In this document: positions 17,450 through 27,278 of the stretch, piece after piece
How the letters are laid out: every line of letters starts with the position of its first letter
How positions within the stretch are numbered: position 1 is the stretch's first letter
Source: AP-15 sp963735445
GTDB taxonomy: Bacteria > Pseudomonadota > Alphaproteobacteria > ATCC43930 > CGMCC-115725
NCBI GenBank assembly: GCA_963735445.1
Contig: CAVTLC010000048.1
Coordinates: 7,328 to 71,327 of the forward strand
Direction: 5' to 3'
Length of the DNA: 64,000 nucleotides
Translations under genes and position numbers: made by a program
Notes under the pieces: generated by a model
What the model was told of the DNA's origin: nothing
Databases searched by the model: none
Seen by the model: the letters and a program-made list of their open reading frames with translations, nothing else

Positions 17450-19728
17450 ATGAACCGGCAGCCGGCAAGAGTTATTGTGTATGCGTGGGGCAAGTCCTAC
17501 GTCGATCGAATGCTCAATAATGCGGTGGCCTCACTCCTTGCGCCTGGTAATCTGCCTGCTCTAGCCGGGTTCTTTGATTGCACATTGATTGTGGTGACAG
17601 AAGAAAAGCTGTTTGGCTATGTCAATTCACATCATTTGATTCGATGGACTAAATCTCTGTGCCCGGTTCGGCTGATTTCGCTTGACGATCTTATCGGCGA
17701 GCCTTGGCAATATGGAATTTCGCTGGCCCATGCTCTGTTTCGCGGCTTCTCCGAGCTCGGGGCCGCAATGACCGAGACGTATCTGTTGTTTCTGAATGCC
17801 GATTTTGTTTTAGCCGATGGCTGCTACGAGCGTCTAATCCCGCATATGGAACGCGGCGAATCGGTCCTGCTGTCGCCAAGCTATTGCGTGGTCGAGGAGG
17901 AGGTTGAGCCAATCCTCAGGGAGATAAGCGACAGCAGAAGGCGCGCTTTGGTGCTCCCGCCACGCCAACTCGCTCGCGTCATCATCGATCATCAGCACAA
18001 CACTATTCGCGCCAAAACAATCAATCAACAACAAGTCCATTTCGAATATATGGACCAAGCATATTGGAGGATCGATGACGATACGATCATCGCTCATCAG
18101 ATGCCAATATCTGTGGTAGCGATGCGGCCGGAAACGGCGCTTACCGATATTAATACCTTTTGGGATTGGGGCATTGTCTATGAGTTCTGCCCGTCGCGGC
18201 GGCTCACAGTGCTCAACGATTCCGATGAATTCCTGATGCTGGAACTGCGGAACGAGGCCGCACATCGCGACCTCGTGCGGCCCGGGCCGACCAATCCGCA
18301 GGCCGCCGCTGCGGGAATGCGCGGCTATATCACGCAATACCAGCTCGACAACGCTCGCTTTGGCCTGACCTTGCATGCCCAGACGCTGCCGTCTGCGATC
18401 GACGAGGCGCGAGCGAGTTTGCGTTTGTTTTCTGATGAGCTCCTGCGGCAACTGCAGGGCCATGTGCCCGACCACCTTAATCACCCGCAATGGATTTACC
18501 ATCGCTGGCATCTGTCGCGACACATCGCGGCGAGCAAGTTGCGCAACGAGATCGCCTCGCTCGTGGAGAGCAGCTACAAAGCGCAGGCCCGGACCGCAAA
18601 GATGCAGACCGGCGCGCTGATGATGCTAGCCGCGACGAAGGCCTCGCGGTTTGCCGCGATCCGCGGCCAACGCGGCGATGGTATCGCCGATATGCCCGCT
18701 GCTGCTGCCGTCGAGCAAGGCCGGGGAGCCGCTGACGCAGTGCTCGCGATTGCCAAGGAATTCGTCCGTGATGCGGAGCTTCTAGAGCCGACTTTCGAGG
18801 AATGGGCCCGATCGACGGGCCATTATCAGGTGCACGAGGCGTCACTGCGCCGGCAACTCCGCCGGATCGAACAGCGCCGAGTTCTGACCTGGGCTGATTT
18901 GGGGTTTTGCGGGGTGCCTGGGACTCGACCCACGAGCGGCGAATCCGAGGGACCGGAACCGGCAATTTGGACGCGCAGGCGATGGATCAAGATTCTAAAG
19001 GCAGCCCGTGCGTGGACGCTCGGCTCCGTCCCACATACCCGTCGGTGGCATCCCTTGCACTTTATCTGTAAGGACATCTCCAGGGTGCTCGACGGCGCCG
19101 TTCACGCCAGCGGACCGCTTCTTTTCGTAAGCGGAGACAACAGCATCGCCACCCGCTGGGTAGATCCCGCGCGGCGCCGGCATTTACGCGTCTCCGCGGC
19201 CGGTGTACTGGAGGGGGCGTTGGATGGGCTCGCCAGCTCGGTTCAGTTGATTTCTGCTTTGTCGAGCTTGATAGCGAGAGCTTCCCGCGCATCCGCGATG
19301 TTCATGGCATTTTGGCTGACCGTGTAATACCGGGCGGCGGCATCGTGATCTGTTGGATCAATTCTGCGTGCCAATCGGCCGAGACCCTACAGCAAGCCTT
19401 CGGCGATTGCGCCGCGATGCAGAGCCAGGGCGCGGCGGTACGGTTTTATTCCTCTGTCTCAGGCTGGGGCGGCCTCGCAGCGGCGCGAGCTGCATCCGAA
19501 CAAACTCGGCTACGTCGACTTACCCGGCTGGGCGCCGGCCTAATGACCAATATTGTCGATTTTGGTCGGCACCGCCCGATTGAAGGTCCTACCCCGCTGC
19601 CCTATTGCTGGGGCGCTATTATCGAGATCGGGGTCTACGGTCGCGCTGGCATAGCCTCGCAGCATCTGTCGCCTGCCGTGATGGTAAATCCCTCGACCCA
19701 GTCGGCCCAGATGGGCGCGTCGCTCTGA
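17450..19728 (+). CDS. Large protein with unassigned glycosyltransferase-like N-domain (one frameshift)
   Basis: Start ATG 17450 follows AAGGTAAGGGC. Residues 1-270 share order and motifs with the N-terminus of the protein at 21704-24667: SLLAPGN at 28-34, a strand ending FLNADFVL at 114-121, VVEEE at 147-151, TIN at 190-192, YEFCP at 244-248 and DSDEFLMLEL at 257-266. The NADFV motif after hydrophobic residues resembles the metal-binding D-x-D strand of GT-A enzymes. Residues 300-500 are helical. A frame change at about 19240 continues as VDFCFVELDSESFPRI, then VIPGGGIVICWINSA, to the stop at 19728. I do not recognise the family. A cytoplasmic sugar transferase or glycan-modifying protein is inferred from context. 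Confidence 0.6.
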
Positions 19729-19879
19729 TGAAGAGGTCGGCGCGCTGTTTCGATCGCCGGAGCCGACGAAGGCGCCTTAGTGTCACCGCACCAAACGGCG
19801 GCGCTGCTGCAGCCGCATGCGGATTGGGATGTTTGCGTCTAGCGGCGGGTCTCGGCGATAGTGTCATCGATGGCCCGCG

Positions 19880-20281
19880 TTAAGCTGGCCCGTTCCTGAA
19901 CGACCGATCCAGTTGTGGTTCGGCCGCGGTGACTTGCTCGCTATTTATGCGATCGCTGTCGGCCTCTTGCCGCGGCAGCACCGCGGCGAGCTGTCGCTGC
20001 AACTCGGCGGCGCGCATCCTCTGCTCCCACGTCTCCACACGCGCGGCTTCGAGTTCGCTGGCGTCGCGGGCTCGGCCCAGGCGAAATGCGTGATCGGCTT
20101 CGGAAAGCTTGCGCGCAGCTTCGCGCGCTCGGCCACGCTCCAGGTCAAGTTCTTTAGCTAACTTCGCCCGCTCGGCGACTAACTGCTCACGGTGGCGATG
20201 ATCGGCAACCTTAATGACGACATATCCGGCGGATTCGATTATCCGCAAAATGCGCCCCTTTATAGCCGTAGTCAGATGCAT
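19880..20281 (-). CDS. Small coiled-coil protein of unknown function
   Basis: The 133-residue frame begins at ATG 20281 with a basic amphipathic N-terminus (TTAIKGRILRIIESAGYVVIK). It then has a long heptad pattern rich in Glu, Arg and Ala from about residue 30 to 105 (EQLVAERAKLAKELDLERG), a likely coiled coil. Similar heads and coils occur at the beginning of FkbM-type methyltransferases and other polysaccharide proteins, so this may be a truncated larger gene. It lies opposite in direction to its neighbours. It may be a fragment rather than a functional gene. Confidence 0.4.
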   Translation of the reverse strand: MHLTTAIKGRILRIIESAGYVVIKVADHRHREQLVAERAKLAKELDLERGRAREAARKLSEADHAFRLGRARDASELEAARVETWEQRMRAAELQRQLAAVLPRQEADSDRINSEQVTAAEPQLDRSFRNGPA

Positions 20282-20706
20282 TTCCGACGTGCGCTCCCGC
20301 TAGATGGCTCGCGGCGAGTAATCGGGCAGAGGACCAACAAGATTCTCCTTATCCTAAACGTACTCGCATCAACCTCGTGACCTAAACAGTGCTCGCCATT
20401 TGCGACCGAGTAAGGAGTGGTTGACGAGCCGATTAGCTCACGCTAGCCCCTGGGACAAGAGTTCCGAAATCCCATTCGCTCTGAACTATCACTTCGGCTG
20501 GCACTTGTAAAATACTGTGAGCTTCACGTGCCGGCACCAAAGGCATAGATTAATTCAACGCGCAAAATCGTTTTCAATAATGCAAGTTAGCGATACACTG
20601 GATGATCGCATTGCCGAAAATCGGCGATGACGCACTGGAGTAAGGCCAGCACGGGCGCGGATGGCGGCAGGAGCCGAAGCGGCCAAGGTGGTAGGCGGGC
20701 ATCGCG
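20282..20706. other. Intergenic region upstream of the RmlD-like gene
   Basis: About 425 bases, less GC-rich than the surrounding genes, with no recognisable gene. GCCG-AAAAT-CGGC at 20612-20624 is a small hairpin. The region most likely carries the promoters for the divergent coiled-coil gene and the reductase gene, but I could not assign -35 and -10 boxes. Confidence 0.3.
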
Positions 20707-21666
20707 ATGGCCGATAGGAAATTGCTGATCTTGGGAGCCTCTGGACTTATCGGCTCGACGCTCATCCAAGCTTGGCACCCGCGGCCGCTGGTCGCCACTT
20801 ATCTAACGCGACCGATACCCGATGGGGTATTCTTCGACCTCTCGCGAGAACGTCTGAAAGATCGCATTCTCCGGCGCGGTCACGGCTTCACCCATGCAGT
20901 TTTGGCTCAGGGCATCTCCAAGCTCGAAACCTGTGCCCGCTTGCGCGCGACCACGACCGCGATCAACGTCACCGCTTCTTTGCAGGCGATTGATGATCTG
21001 CTCGAAGCGGGTGTGCATCCGATCTTCCTGTCGAGCGATGCCGTCTTTGATGGTAGCTCGGGGCTGCGGACCGAGGCGGAGAAACCACGCCCAATTCTGT
21101 CCTACGGCCGTGACAAATACGTAGTTGAGACTTACCTGACCGGGCAGGCCGCGCCGTCGACGATTCTGCGCCTGACCAAGGTCATCGCCGGGTTCCCCGA
21201 TTATCGCAACCCGCTGAGCCAGTGGTTGAGCGATATCGAATCTGGTCGGACGATCCGATGCGCGATCGATCAGATGCTTACACCGGTCGATGCCGACTAT
21301 GTCACGCAGGCGATCCTATTTTTTATCGCGACTGGAATAGAGGGCGTATTTCACATATCGGGACCCGAGATGATCACGCGTTATGCACTGTTGCAGCGGC
21401 TTTTAGAACAGATGCCGCCGCCTCTGCGACGCGGTGCCATCGTGCGGCCCTGTCCGCTCGATGAGTTTGCTACATTTGGCAAACTGCCGCTCAATTGTGC
21501 TCTGTCCAATGCCAAATTTGTTGCATTATCGGGCCTGATACCGCGCTCGATCGACCAGGTCTGCGACGAACTCTGCGCCCGCGTATTTTCGCGGCCCGAT
21601 TGCCTGGCCGGTGAGATGCCCGGCGTCGGAGATGTTTCCAGTGAGGCAGGCCCGTTCACCGACTAG
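20707..21666 (+). CDS. RmlD-like NAD(P)-dependent sugar reductase/epimerase
   Basis: The 319-residue protein is an extended short-chain dehydrogenase. It has the nucleotide-binding loop GASGLIGS near residues 10-17, the segment PIFLSSDAVFDGSSG that in RmlD proteins reads STDYVFDG, and the catalytic YGRDKYVVE (Y-x3-K). The length and the order of motifs fit dTDP-4-dehydrorhamnose reductase, which reduces a 4-keto sugar nucleotide. No rmlA, rmlB or rmlC is in the window, so the true substrate may be another 4-keto sugar. It stops 37 bases before the next large protein, consistent with one operon. Confidence 0.75.
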   Translation: MADRKLLILGASGLIGSTLIQAWHPRPLVATYLTRPIPDGVFFDLSRERLKDRILRRGHGFTHAVLAQGISKLETCARLRATTTAINVTASLQAIDDLLEAGVHPIFLSSDAVFDGSSGLRTEAEKPRPILSYGRDKYVVETYLTGQAAPSTILRLTKVIAGFPDYRNPLSQWLSDIESGRTIRCAIDQMLTPVDADYVTQAILFFIATGIEGVFHISGPEMITRYALLQRLLEQMPPPLRRGAIVRPCPLDEFATFGKLPLNCALSNAKFVALSGLIPRSIDQVCDELCARVFSRPDCLAGEMPGVGDVSSEAGPFTD

Positions 21667-21703
21667 CGGGACATATTTCAATCAGGGCCTAGAACGAAGC
21701 GCG

Positions 21704-24667
21704 ATGGGATTTTCGAAAGCGACCGCAAGGCATCGTATTCGCATGCTGATTCCCCTTTGGGGAGCGCGTTATTACGAACAATGGTTTAGCCTTGCCGGCC
21801 CGTCGCTACTCGCCCCCGGCAACATCCCCTACCTCAATGAGCATGCCGAATTTGAACTCGTGTTCCTGTGCAAGAGCCAGGATCATCAGTTGTTTCAAAC
21901 AAATCCAATGCTGCGTGAGCTAAGTGCTCAATTTCACGTAAAAACGATAACAATCGACGAGTTTTTTCCGCAGCGACAATCGGTTTCCTACAGCGTGCCG
22001 CTGACGCTCGCCTTCGCGAAAGGCATTCATGATCTTGGGCCAAATGGGCTTGGCACCTTCATAATCGAGATGAATGCCGATTTTGTGCTGTCTGCAGGCT
22101 CTCTGGCAGCGGTATTGGAGCGCATCGATCGGGGCTACCACATCATTTCGGCGCCGAGCCTGCGGGTGGTGGAGCACGAGGCGCGGCCGCTTTTCGAACG
22201 GCATTTGCGGGAGCATGGCAACGACAGCTTTTCCGCTCGCGCAATGATGGCGATCGCCGAGGGTCATCTTCATCAGACAGTGCGCGGCCGCACAATCAAT
22301 CGCGACCAGCTTGTCGAAGCTTGGTATTACCATATTGTGTATTGGCGGCTGACCCCAACCTGCCTTGCCGCACGATCTTTTTTGCTGCAGCCGCTGTGCT
22401 TCCAGGTGCGCCGGCAAGCCGAAGCCGTGGTCTGCTCGCACGATTACGGTTTCCTGCAGGAATATTGCCCCGGCGGACGCTATACCGCGATCGGCGACTC
22501 TGATGAGTTGCTGATGATCGAACTTCAGGCGCGCGATTCGGAGGCGGAATTGCTCGAGCCGGCGCTGCATTTTGCCTCATCCTCGGACGCGCTCGAAAAT
22601 CGCATTTCGAAGATTATTGCGAATGCTGCAGAATGGAGTACTGCCGAGCATCGCCGTGCGTTTAGCTACCCATTGCTCTTCCACTCTGTAGACCTGCCGG
22701 CGGATGTTGGGGAGCGACTGGGCGAATTCGATTGGCAGATGGCCCGCGTTGCGGAGAGTCTTCCACCGCCGGCTTCGGCAATATGTCATTTCCAGTGGCT
22801 CGCCGGTCTGCACGTTTACCGCGCCGCGATGTCTGAGGACGGGATAACCGATTATCCCGATATGATCGACGCCGACGCCAATAGAATAATTTCTAGTCTC
22901 TTTGAAATTGATGCTGCGACAGCGGCCAATCTGCGGCCACAATGGATTGCTACCGCCACCGCGGATCGGCCGGACATTCTTGTTGAAACTCTGTCACGGA
23001 GCTCTGCTGTCGTCACATTGGACGGGCTAATCAATGAAGTGTGGGAGATGGCTCCGTCGGCGCGAATTTTCTCGATCGCGATCGAGGAGCTTCATAGTCC
23101 GGATCGCGCAACGACATTCGAGTTGCCGAAACACGAGTATGAGCCGGGGCGCAGGCTGTGCATATATCTACTGATCGCTTCGCTCCCGCATTGGGGTAAG
23201 CTGCGGAACATCTGTGATACGTGCTTGGCAGCCGGCGGACTGGTGCAGGTTGTATTCCGTGAGCAAGACTGGGCGCTTGTTCAACTGCGTCAGGGTGCAA
23301 ATGCGTGGATGTTGTCTGAGCTCGAACGCAATTTCCCGACGGAGCAATATACGGCATCGATCGCGCTAGTCCCTGCGACGCCGAATTGCGGACACCCTTT
23401 AGAGCCGGCTTCGCACTCAGGGCCATTCACGTGTCGAGGGTTTATTGTCAGTCTCGGGAGTCGCGAAAACGGCTCTGCGGCCGTCCGCCCGCAGCCGAAA
23501 CCCGCGGTAAGCAATCGGACCAAGGATTTGACGGCGGTGGTCCCGACGCTCAATCGCGTCGGTTCGTGCGTTGCGCTGGTCCGATTTCTGCACTATTGTG
23601 GGTTTGAGCATCGCATTGTTGTTGCCGATTCGAGCTCTCCGGAGCAGGCTGATATATTGCGCAGCCGGCTCGCAGGCTTGGCTGATTATCAATCATACGA
23701 TTACGGTTTGCCGCAATATCAAAAAATGGCGCAGATCGCGCGCTCGGTGGATACTCCCTATATCGTCCTACTGCCCGATGACGACATCCTGTTTCCGCAC
23801 GCGATCGCTGCCGCGCTCTCTCATCTGCAACAGCACCCAACCCACGCGGCCGCTCATGGATACAGTTTGCGCTTTGGATTAGAGCGAGGCGATTTCGACA
23901 TTTATCAAGTCGAACATTTCATCCCAACGATCGACGATGACGACCCGATGTGGCGATACGCTTACCTGATGCAGCGTTACCAGCCGCATATTTGGGCGGT
24001 ATTTCGCACCGAAGTGTATGCCGAGGCGATGACGGCAGCAGCGAGGATGCCGGGTACGTTATTTCAGGAATTGATGTTTCAGATAGTTTCAATCCTTAGG
24101 GGACCGGTGGCGCGGCTCCCCTTGATCTATGCGATGCGCGGGATGGAGACGTCCCATGCCGAGTACAGCGAGGTCGATCCGTTTCAGTGGCTGCTCAAAG
24201 ACGCCCAATCCTTTGGTCGAAGCTATGGCATATTTCGTGAAGCAGTTGCTGCTTATCTCGATAAGCAAAAGATCGGACTGAACGCGGGGCCCGGCGCTAG
24301 ACTTGAGCTGCCCCTGCCTGATCAGCCGGCATCGATGAAAAGCGCGCCAAAGGTTTCGCTGGAACAGGTACTTGATCTGATAAACGCGAGTTACCTGGCG
24401 CGCATGGTCGATCTTGGTAAAATCAATCACGCGGTAGGTTATCATCTCGGACGCGTCGCCGAGCCGGTAAGGTTTCCCGGACCGTGGGCCGGCTGGAGCG
24501 AGCCGCGACCAGGCGATCTGGTGCGTCCTTCCGGACGCCTTGATCGACGTTACATCTGGCGGGAGGCGGTGCAACAAGCAGAGCCGAAAAGCGAGATCAT
24601 GATCAGATTGGAGGAGATTGAGCGGGTCGAAACCGAACTCGACGGCTATGTCTTGGAAAGACCATGA
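21704..24667 (+). CDS. Two-domain protein: unassigned N-domain plus GT2-like glycosyltransferase
   Basis: I start at ATG 21704 because the upstream in-frame ATG lies inside the previous gene. The protein then has 987 residues. Residues 1-290 share with the protein at 17450 the motifs SLLAPGN (34-40), EMNADFVL (122-129), RTIN (196-199), EYCP (253-256) and DSDELLMIEL. Residues 300-590 are helical and then mixed, including CLAAGGLVQVVF. Residues 605-850 form a GT-A sugar transferase that opens with DLTAVVPTLNRVGS, has the metal site LLPDDDILFPHA (D-x-D at 691-694), and resembles the TIGR00180-type family. It probably adds sugars to the exported glycan. The N-domain's function is unknown. Confidence 0.7.
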   Translation: MGFSKATARHRIRMLIPLWGARYYEQWFSLAGPSLLAPGNIPYLNEHAEFELVFLCKSQDHQLFQTNPMLRELSAQFHVKTITIDEFFPQRQSVSYSVPLTLAFAKGIHDLGPNGLGTFIIEMNADFVLSAGSLAAVLERIDRGYHIISAPSLRVVEHEARPLFERHLREHGNDSFSARAMMAIAEGHLHQTVRGRTINRDQLVEAWYYHIVYWRLTPTCLAARSFLLQPLCFQVRRQAEAVVCSHDYGFLQEYCPGGRYTAIGDSDELLMIELQARDSEAELLEPALHFASSSDALENRISKIIANAAEWSTAEHRRAFSYPLLFHSVDLPADVGERLGEFDWQMARVAESLPPPASAICHFQWLAGLHVYRAAMSEDGITDYPDMIDADANRIISSLFEIDAATAANLRPQWIATATADRPDILVETLSRSSAVVTLDGLINEVWEMAPSARIFSIAIEELHSPDRATTFELPKHEYEPGRRLCIYLLIASLPHWGKLRNICDTCLAAGGLVQVVFREQDWALVQLRQGANAWMLSELERNFPTEQYTASIALVPATPNCGHPLEPASHSGPFTCRGFIVSLGSRENGSAAVRPQPKPAVSNRTKDLTAVVPTLNRVGSCVALVRFLHYCGFEHRIVVADSSSPEQADILRSRLAGLADYQSYDYGLPQYQKMAQIARSVDTPYIVLLPDDDILFPHAIAAALSHLQQHPTHAAAHGYSLRFGLERGDFDIYQVEHFIPTIDDDDPMWRYAYLMQRYQPHIWAVFRTEVYAEAMTAAARMPGTLFQELMFQIVSILRGPVARLPLIYAMRGMETSHAEYSEVDPFQWLLKDAQSFGRSYGIFREAVAAYLDKQKIGLNAGPGARLELPLPDQPASMKSAPKVSLEQVLDLINASYLARMVDLGKINHAVGYHLGRVAEPVRFPGPWAGWSEPRPGDLVRPSGRLDRRYIWREAVQQAEPKSEIMIRLEEIERVETELDGYVLERP

Positions 24668-24866
24668 GCGTTCCGAACAGCAACCTGGATCGCGACGATC
24701 AATCGGCCAGAGCCCAAGCCAAAAACGCTAGCTCACTCGACCCGAAAACACGGTTATTGGAGTCTGACCGGGCCACCCATCTCCGGCTGGTCAAGACCTG
24801 TATGTGCCGATCAAGAACGGGCGGAGGACTTTTTGGTTCGCCGTCGAACCAGAGGAGATGGTCTAA
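24664..24866 (+). CDS. Possible small coupled ORF at the end of the polysaccharide operon
   Basis: An ATG overlaps the stop of the preceding gene (ATGA). The frame encodes a short polar protein. With a one-base shift near 24800 it would end LYVPIKNGRRTFWFAVEP and stop at 24864-24866, which looks more protein-like than the unshifted frame. That stop nearly touches the stop of the convergent tyrS gene. No family is recognised. It may be the surviving end of a larger deleted gene. Confidence 0.3.
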
Positions 24867-26118
24867 AGTGGGCGGACTAATGCATGGCGCTTGCGGCCGG
24901 CGCTGAGCTTCACGGCGCCATCCGGGCCGAGATCGGCGAGGCCAACGAGTCCGCTTCTCATCCTTGATGACCGTATCGTTGATGCGGGCACCGCCGCCGC
25001 GGATCAGCCGCCGCGCCTCGCTGTTCGATGCGGCAAGCCCAGCGCGGCTAAGCAATTCAAAGATCGCAATTCCGCGTTCGAACAAGTCGCGCGGCAACGC
25101 GGTTTGCGGCAGGTCTTCGCCGCTGCCCGCCTTGCTCGAAAACGGCGCGAGCGGTCTCTGCTGCAGCCTCGGCCGCCTCGCGGCCGTGAGCCAGCGCGGT
25201 CGCCTCGGTGGCGAGTACCTTTTTCGCCTCGTTGATGTCGCCGCCTGTCAACGCCTCAAGGCGCGATATCACCTCCAGCGGCAGCTCAGTGAACAGGCGC
25301 AAAAAACGGCCGACATCGGCGTCTTCGGTGTTGCGCCAGAATTGCCAGTATTCGTAGGGGGACAATCGCTCGGCGTTGAGCCATACCGCACCCTGCGCGG
25401 TCTTTCCCATCTTGTCGCCGGATGCGGTCGTCAAAAGCGGTGTCGTCAGCCCGTAGAGAGTGCGCCCGTCCAACCGCCGCCCGAGTTCGACGCCGCCGAC
25501 AATGTTGCCCCACTGGTCAGAACCGCCGATCTGCACTTCGCAACCAAAGCGCCTCCCGAGCTCGACAAAGTCGTAGGCCTGCAGAATCGGATAATTGAAT
25601 TCGAGAAACGAGAGCGGCTGTTCACGCTCAAGCCGCAAGCGAATGCTGTCCTGCGTCAGCATGCGGTTGACCGAAAAATAGCGGCCGACCTCCCGAAGCA
25701 GCGGAATATAGCGCAGCTCATCAAGCCAGTCGGCATTGTTGACCATGACGGCGTCGGTCGGACCGTCGCCGAAGACTATGAATTTGGCGAAGACTTTCCG
25801 GATGCCTGCCATGTTACGAGCAATCTCGGCATCGTCGAGCAAAGGCCGCGCGGTGTCGCGGAAAGACGGATCGCCGATCCTGGTTGTGCCGCCGCCCATT
25901 AGCACAATGGGCTTATGCCCGCAGCGCTGCCATAGGCGCAACAGCATGATCGACACGAGGCTGCCGACGTGCAGACTGTCGGCGGTGCAGTCATAACCGA
26001 CATATGCGGTGACGCGATCTTCGTTAAGCCGCTCGTCAAGCGCCTCCAAATCGGTGCATTGATGGACAAAGCCGCGCTCGATCGCAGCCTTAAGAAATGG
26101 GGAGCGAGGGGTGGACAT
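24863..26118 (-). CDS. tyrS: Tyrosyl-tRNA synthetase (two frameshifts)
   Basis: The enzyme charges tRNA-Tyr with tyrosine in the cytoplasm. From ATG 26118 the protein shows the class I HIGH-type motif as HVGS at residues 50-53, the tyrosine and tRNA binding block QIGGSDQWGNIVGG, and the KMSKS equivalent GDKMGKT. The frame breaks near 25125 and near 24953. Joined across both, the C-terminal S4 RNA-binding domain is complete (AASNSEARRLIRGGGARIND, ending KLSAGRKRHALVRPL, stop at 24863). The total of about 418 residues is normal for the bacterial enzyme. Because tyrS is normally essential, the two breaks are more likely sequence errors than mutations. anmK lies divergently upstream. Confidence 0.92.
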
Positions 26119-26196
26119 AGTGGCGTCATCTAGCACGGCAGCACCCAGCGGGTCACCACCATCCGAACGGCACGCGGCTCGGCCTGTCACGTCGGC

Positions 26197-26202
26197 GGAG
26201 GT
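26197..26202 (+). promoter_or_regulatory. Ribosome-binding site that sets the anmK start
   Basis: GGAGGT lies seven bases before TTG 26210, which is in frame with anmK and gives the usual short N-terminus just before the GLMSGTSLDG motif. An earlier GTG at 26111 would overlap the divergent tyrS start and lacks such a site. Confidence 0.6.
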
Positions 26203-26209
26203 AGGGGCA

Positions 26210-27278
26210 TTGAGGCGCGCGATCGGGTTGATGAGCGGCACCTCGCTCGATGGCATCGACGTCGCGATGATCGAAACCGATGGTTGCGCCGACATCATAC
26301 CAGGACCGGCGATGACCATCGCCTACCCCGATGCCTTTCGTGAAAAGCTTCGGGGCGTGTTGGGTGGGATCGGCGCGATTGAAGCGGTAGAAGGCGAACT
26401 GACGCAGTTGCACGCCGAAGCCATCGAACTGTTCCGAAAGTCCTATAAGGGGATCACGGCTGATATTGTCGGCATGCACGGGCACACAATCCTGCATCGC
26501 CCCGCCGAACGGCGCACGTGGCAATTGGGCGATGGCGCCGCACTCGCGGAGCGGCTTGGCGTTGACGTGGTCGCGGATTTTCGCTCCGCCGATGTCGCGG
26601 CGGGCGGCGAGGGCGCGCCATTGGCGCCGCTGTTTCACGCCGCTCTCGCCGCCGCGCTGCCAAAGCCGGTCGCCGTCCTCAATCTTGGCGGCGTTGCAAA
26701 CGTGACCTGGATCGGTGAAGCAGGTGCGGTGCTAGCCTTCGACACCGGTCCCGGCAATGCGTTGATCGACGACTGGGTCCGGCGGCACACTGGCGCTTCT
26801 GCCGACTTCGATGGCGCGCTGGCCAGCGTCGGCCGGGCTTCCGAGCCGCATGTCGGACGGTTTCTCGAGCATCCGTATTTTGCAGCGGCTGCCGCCCAAA
26901 TCGCTCGATCGCGACGATTTCCAGGAGTGCACGCCCGTAGGACTATCGGTCGAAGACGGTGCAGCGACCCTGACCGAGATGACAGCTGCCGCCGTCGCCG
27001 CCGCGAGGTGCTATTTCCCGGCTCCGGTCCACGAATGGTTAGTTACCGGCGGGGGCCGGCACAACCCGGCTCTAATGGCCGCGCTCGCCCGCCGCGTTAA
27101 CGCACCGGTTCGCGCGGTCGAGAGAGTTGGCTGGAATGGCGACGCACTCGAAGCGCAGGCTTTCGCGTACCTCGCGGTGCGCTCGGCTGCGGGTTTGCCG
27201 CTCACCTTGCCGACCACAACCGGCGTCCCGCGGCCAATGCCCGGCGGCCGACTATTTCGCTCCCGGGCCCGTAGCTGA
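26210..27278 (+). CDS. anmK: Anhydro-N-acetylmuramic acid kinase (one frameshift)
   Basis: AnmK cleaves and phosphorylates 1,6-anhydroMurNAc to MurNAc 6-phosphate during recycling of cell-wall fragments. The sequence opens with AIGLMSGTSLDGIDVAM. It has the sugar-kinase segments VGMHGHTILH, WQLGDGAALAERLG, VLNLGGVANVTWI and FDTGPGNALIDDW. The frame breaks at about 26890; beyond it, PKSLDRDDF, WLVTGGGRHNP and VPRPMPGGRL complete the protein (about 356 residues, normal length). I use TTG 26210 as start because of the strong site upstream. Divergent tyrS and anmK is an arrangement I associate with alphaproteobacteria. Confidence 0.9.

Noticed and set aside
17450..19327. Calling the first large protein an ordinary GT2 transferase
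   Set aside because: The usual GT2 opening (V-x-P-x-x-N) and nucleotide-binding loop are absent. Only the NADFV strand is suggestive, so the family is left open.
20612..20624. Small GCCG-AAAAT-CGGC hairpin as a terminator
   Set aside because: The four-base stem is too short and no T-run follows.
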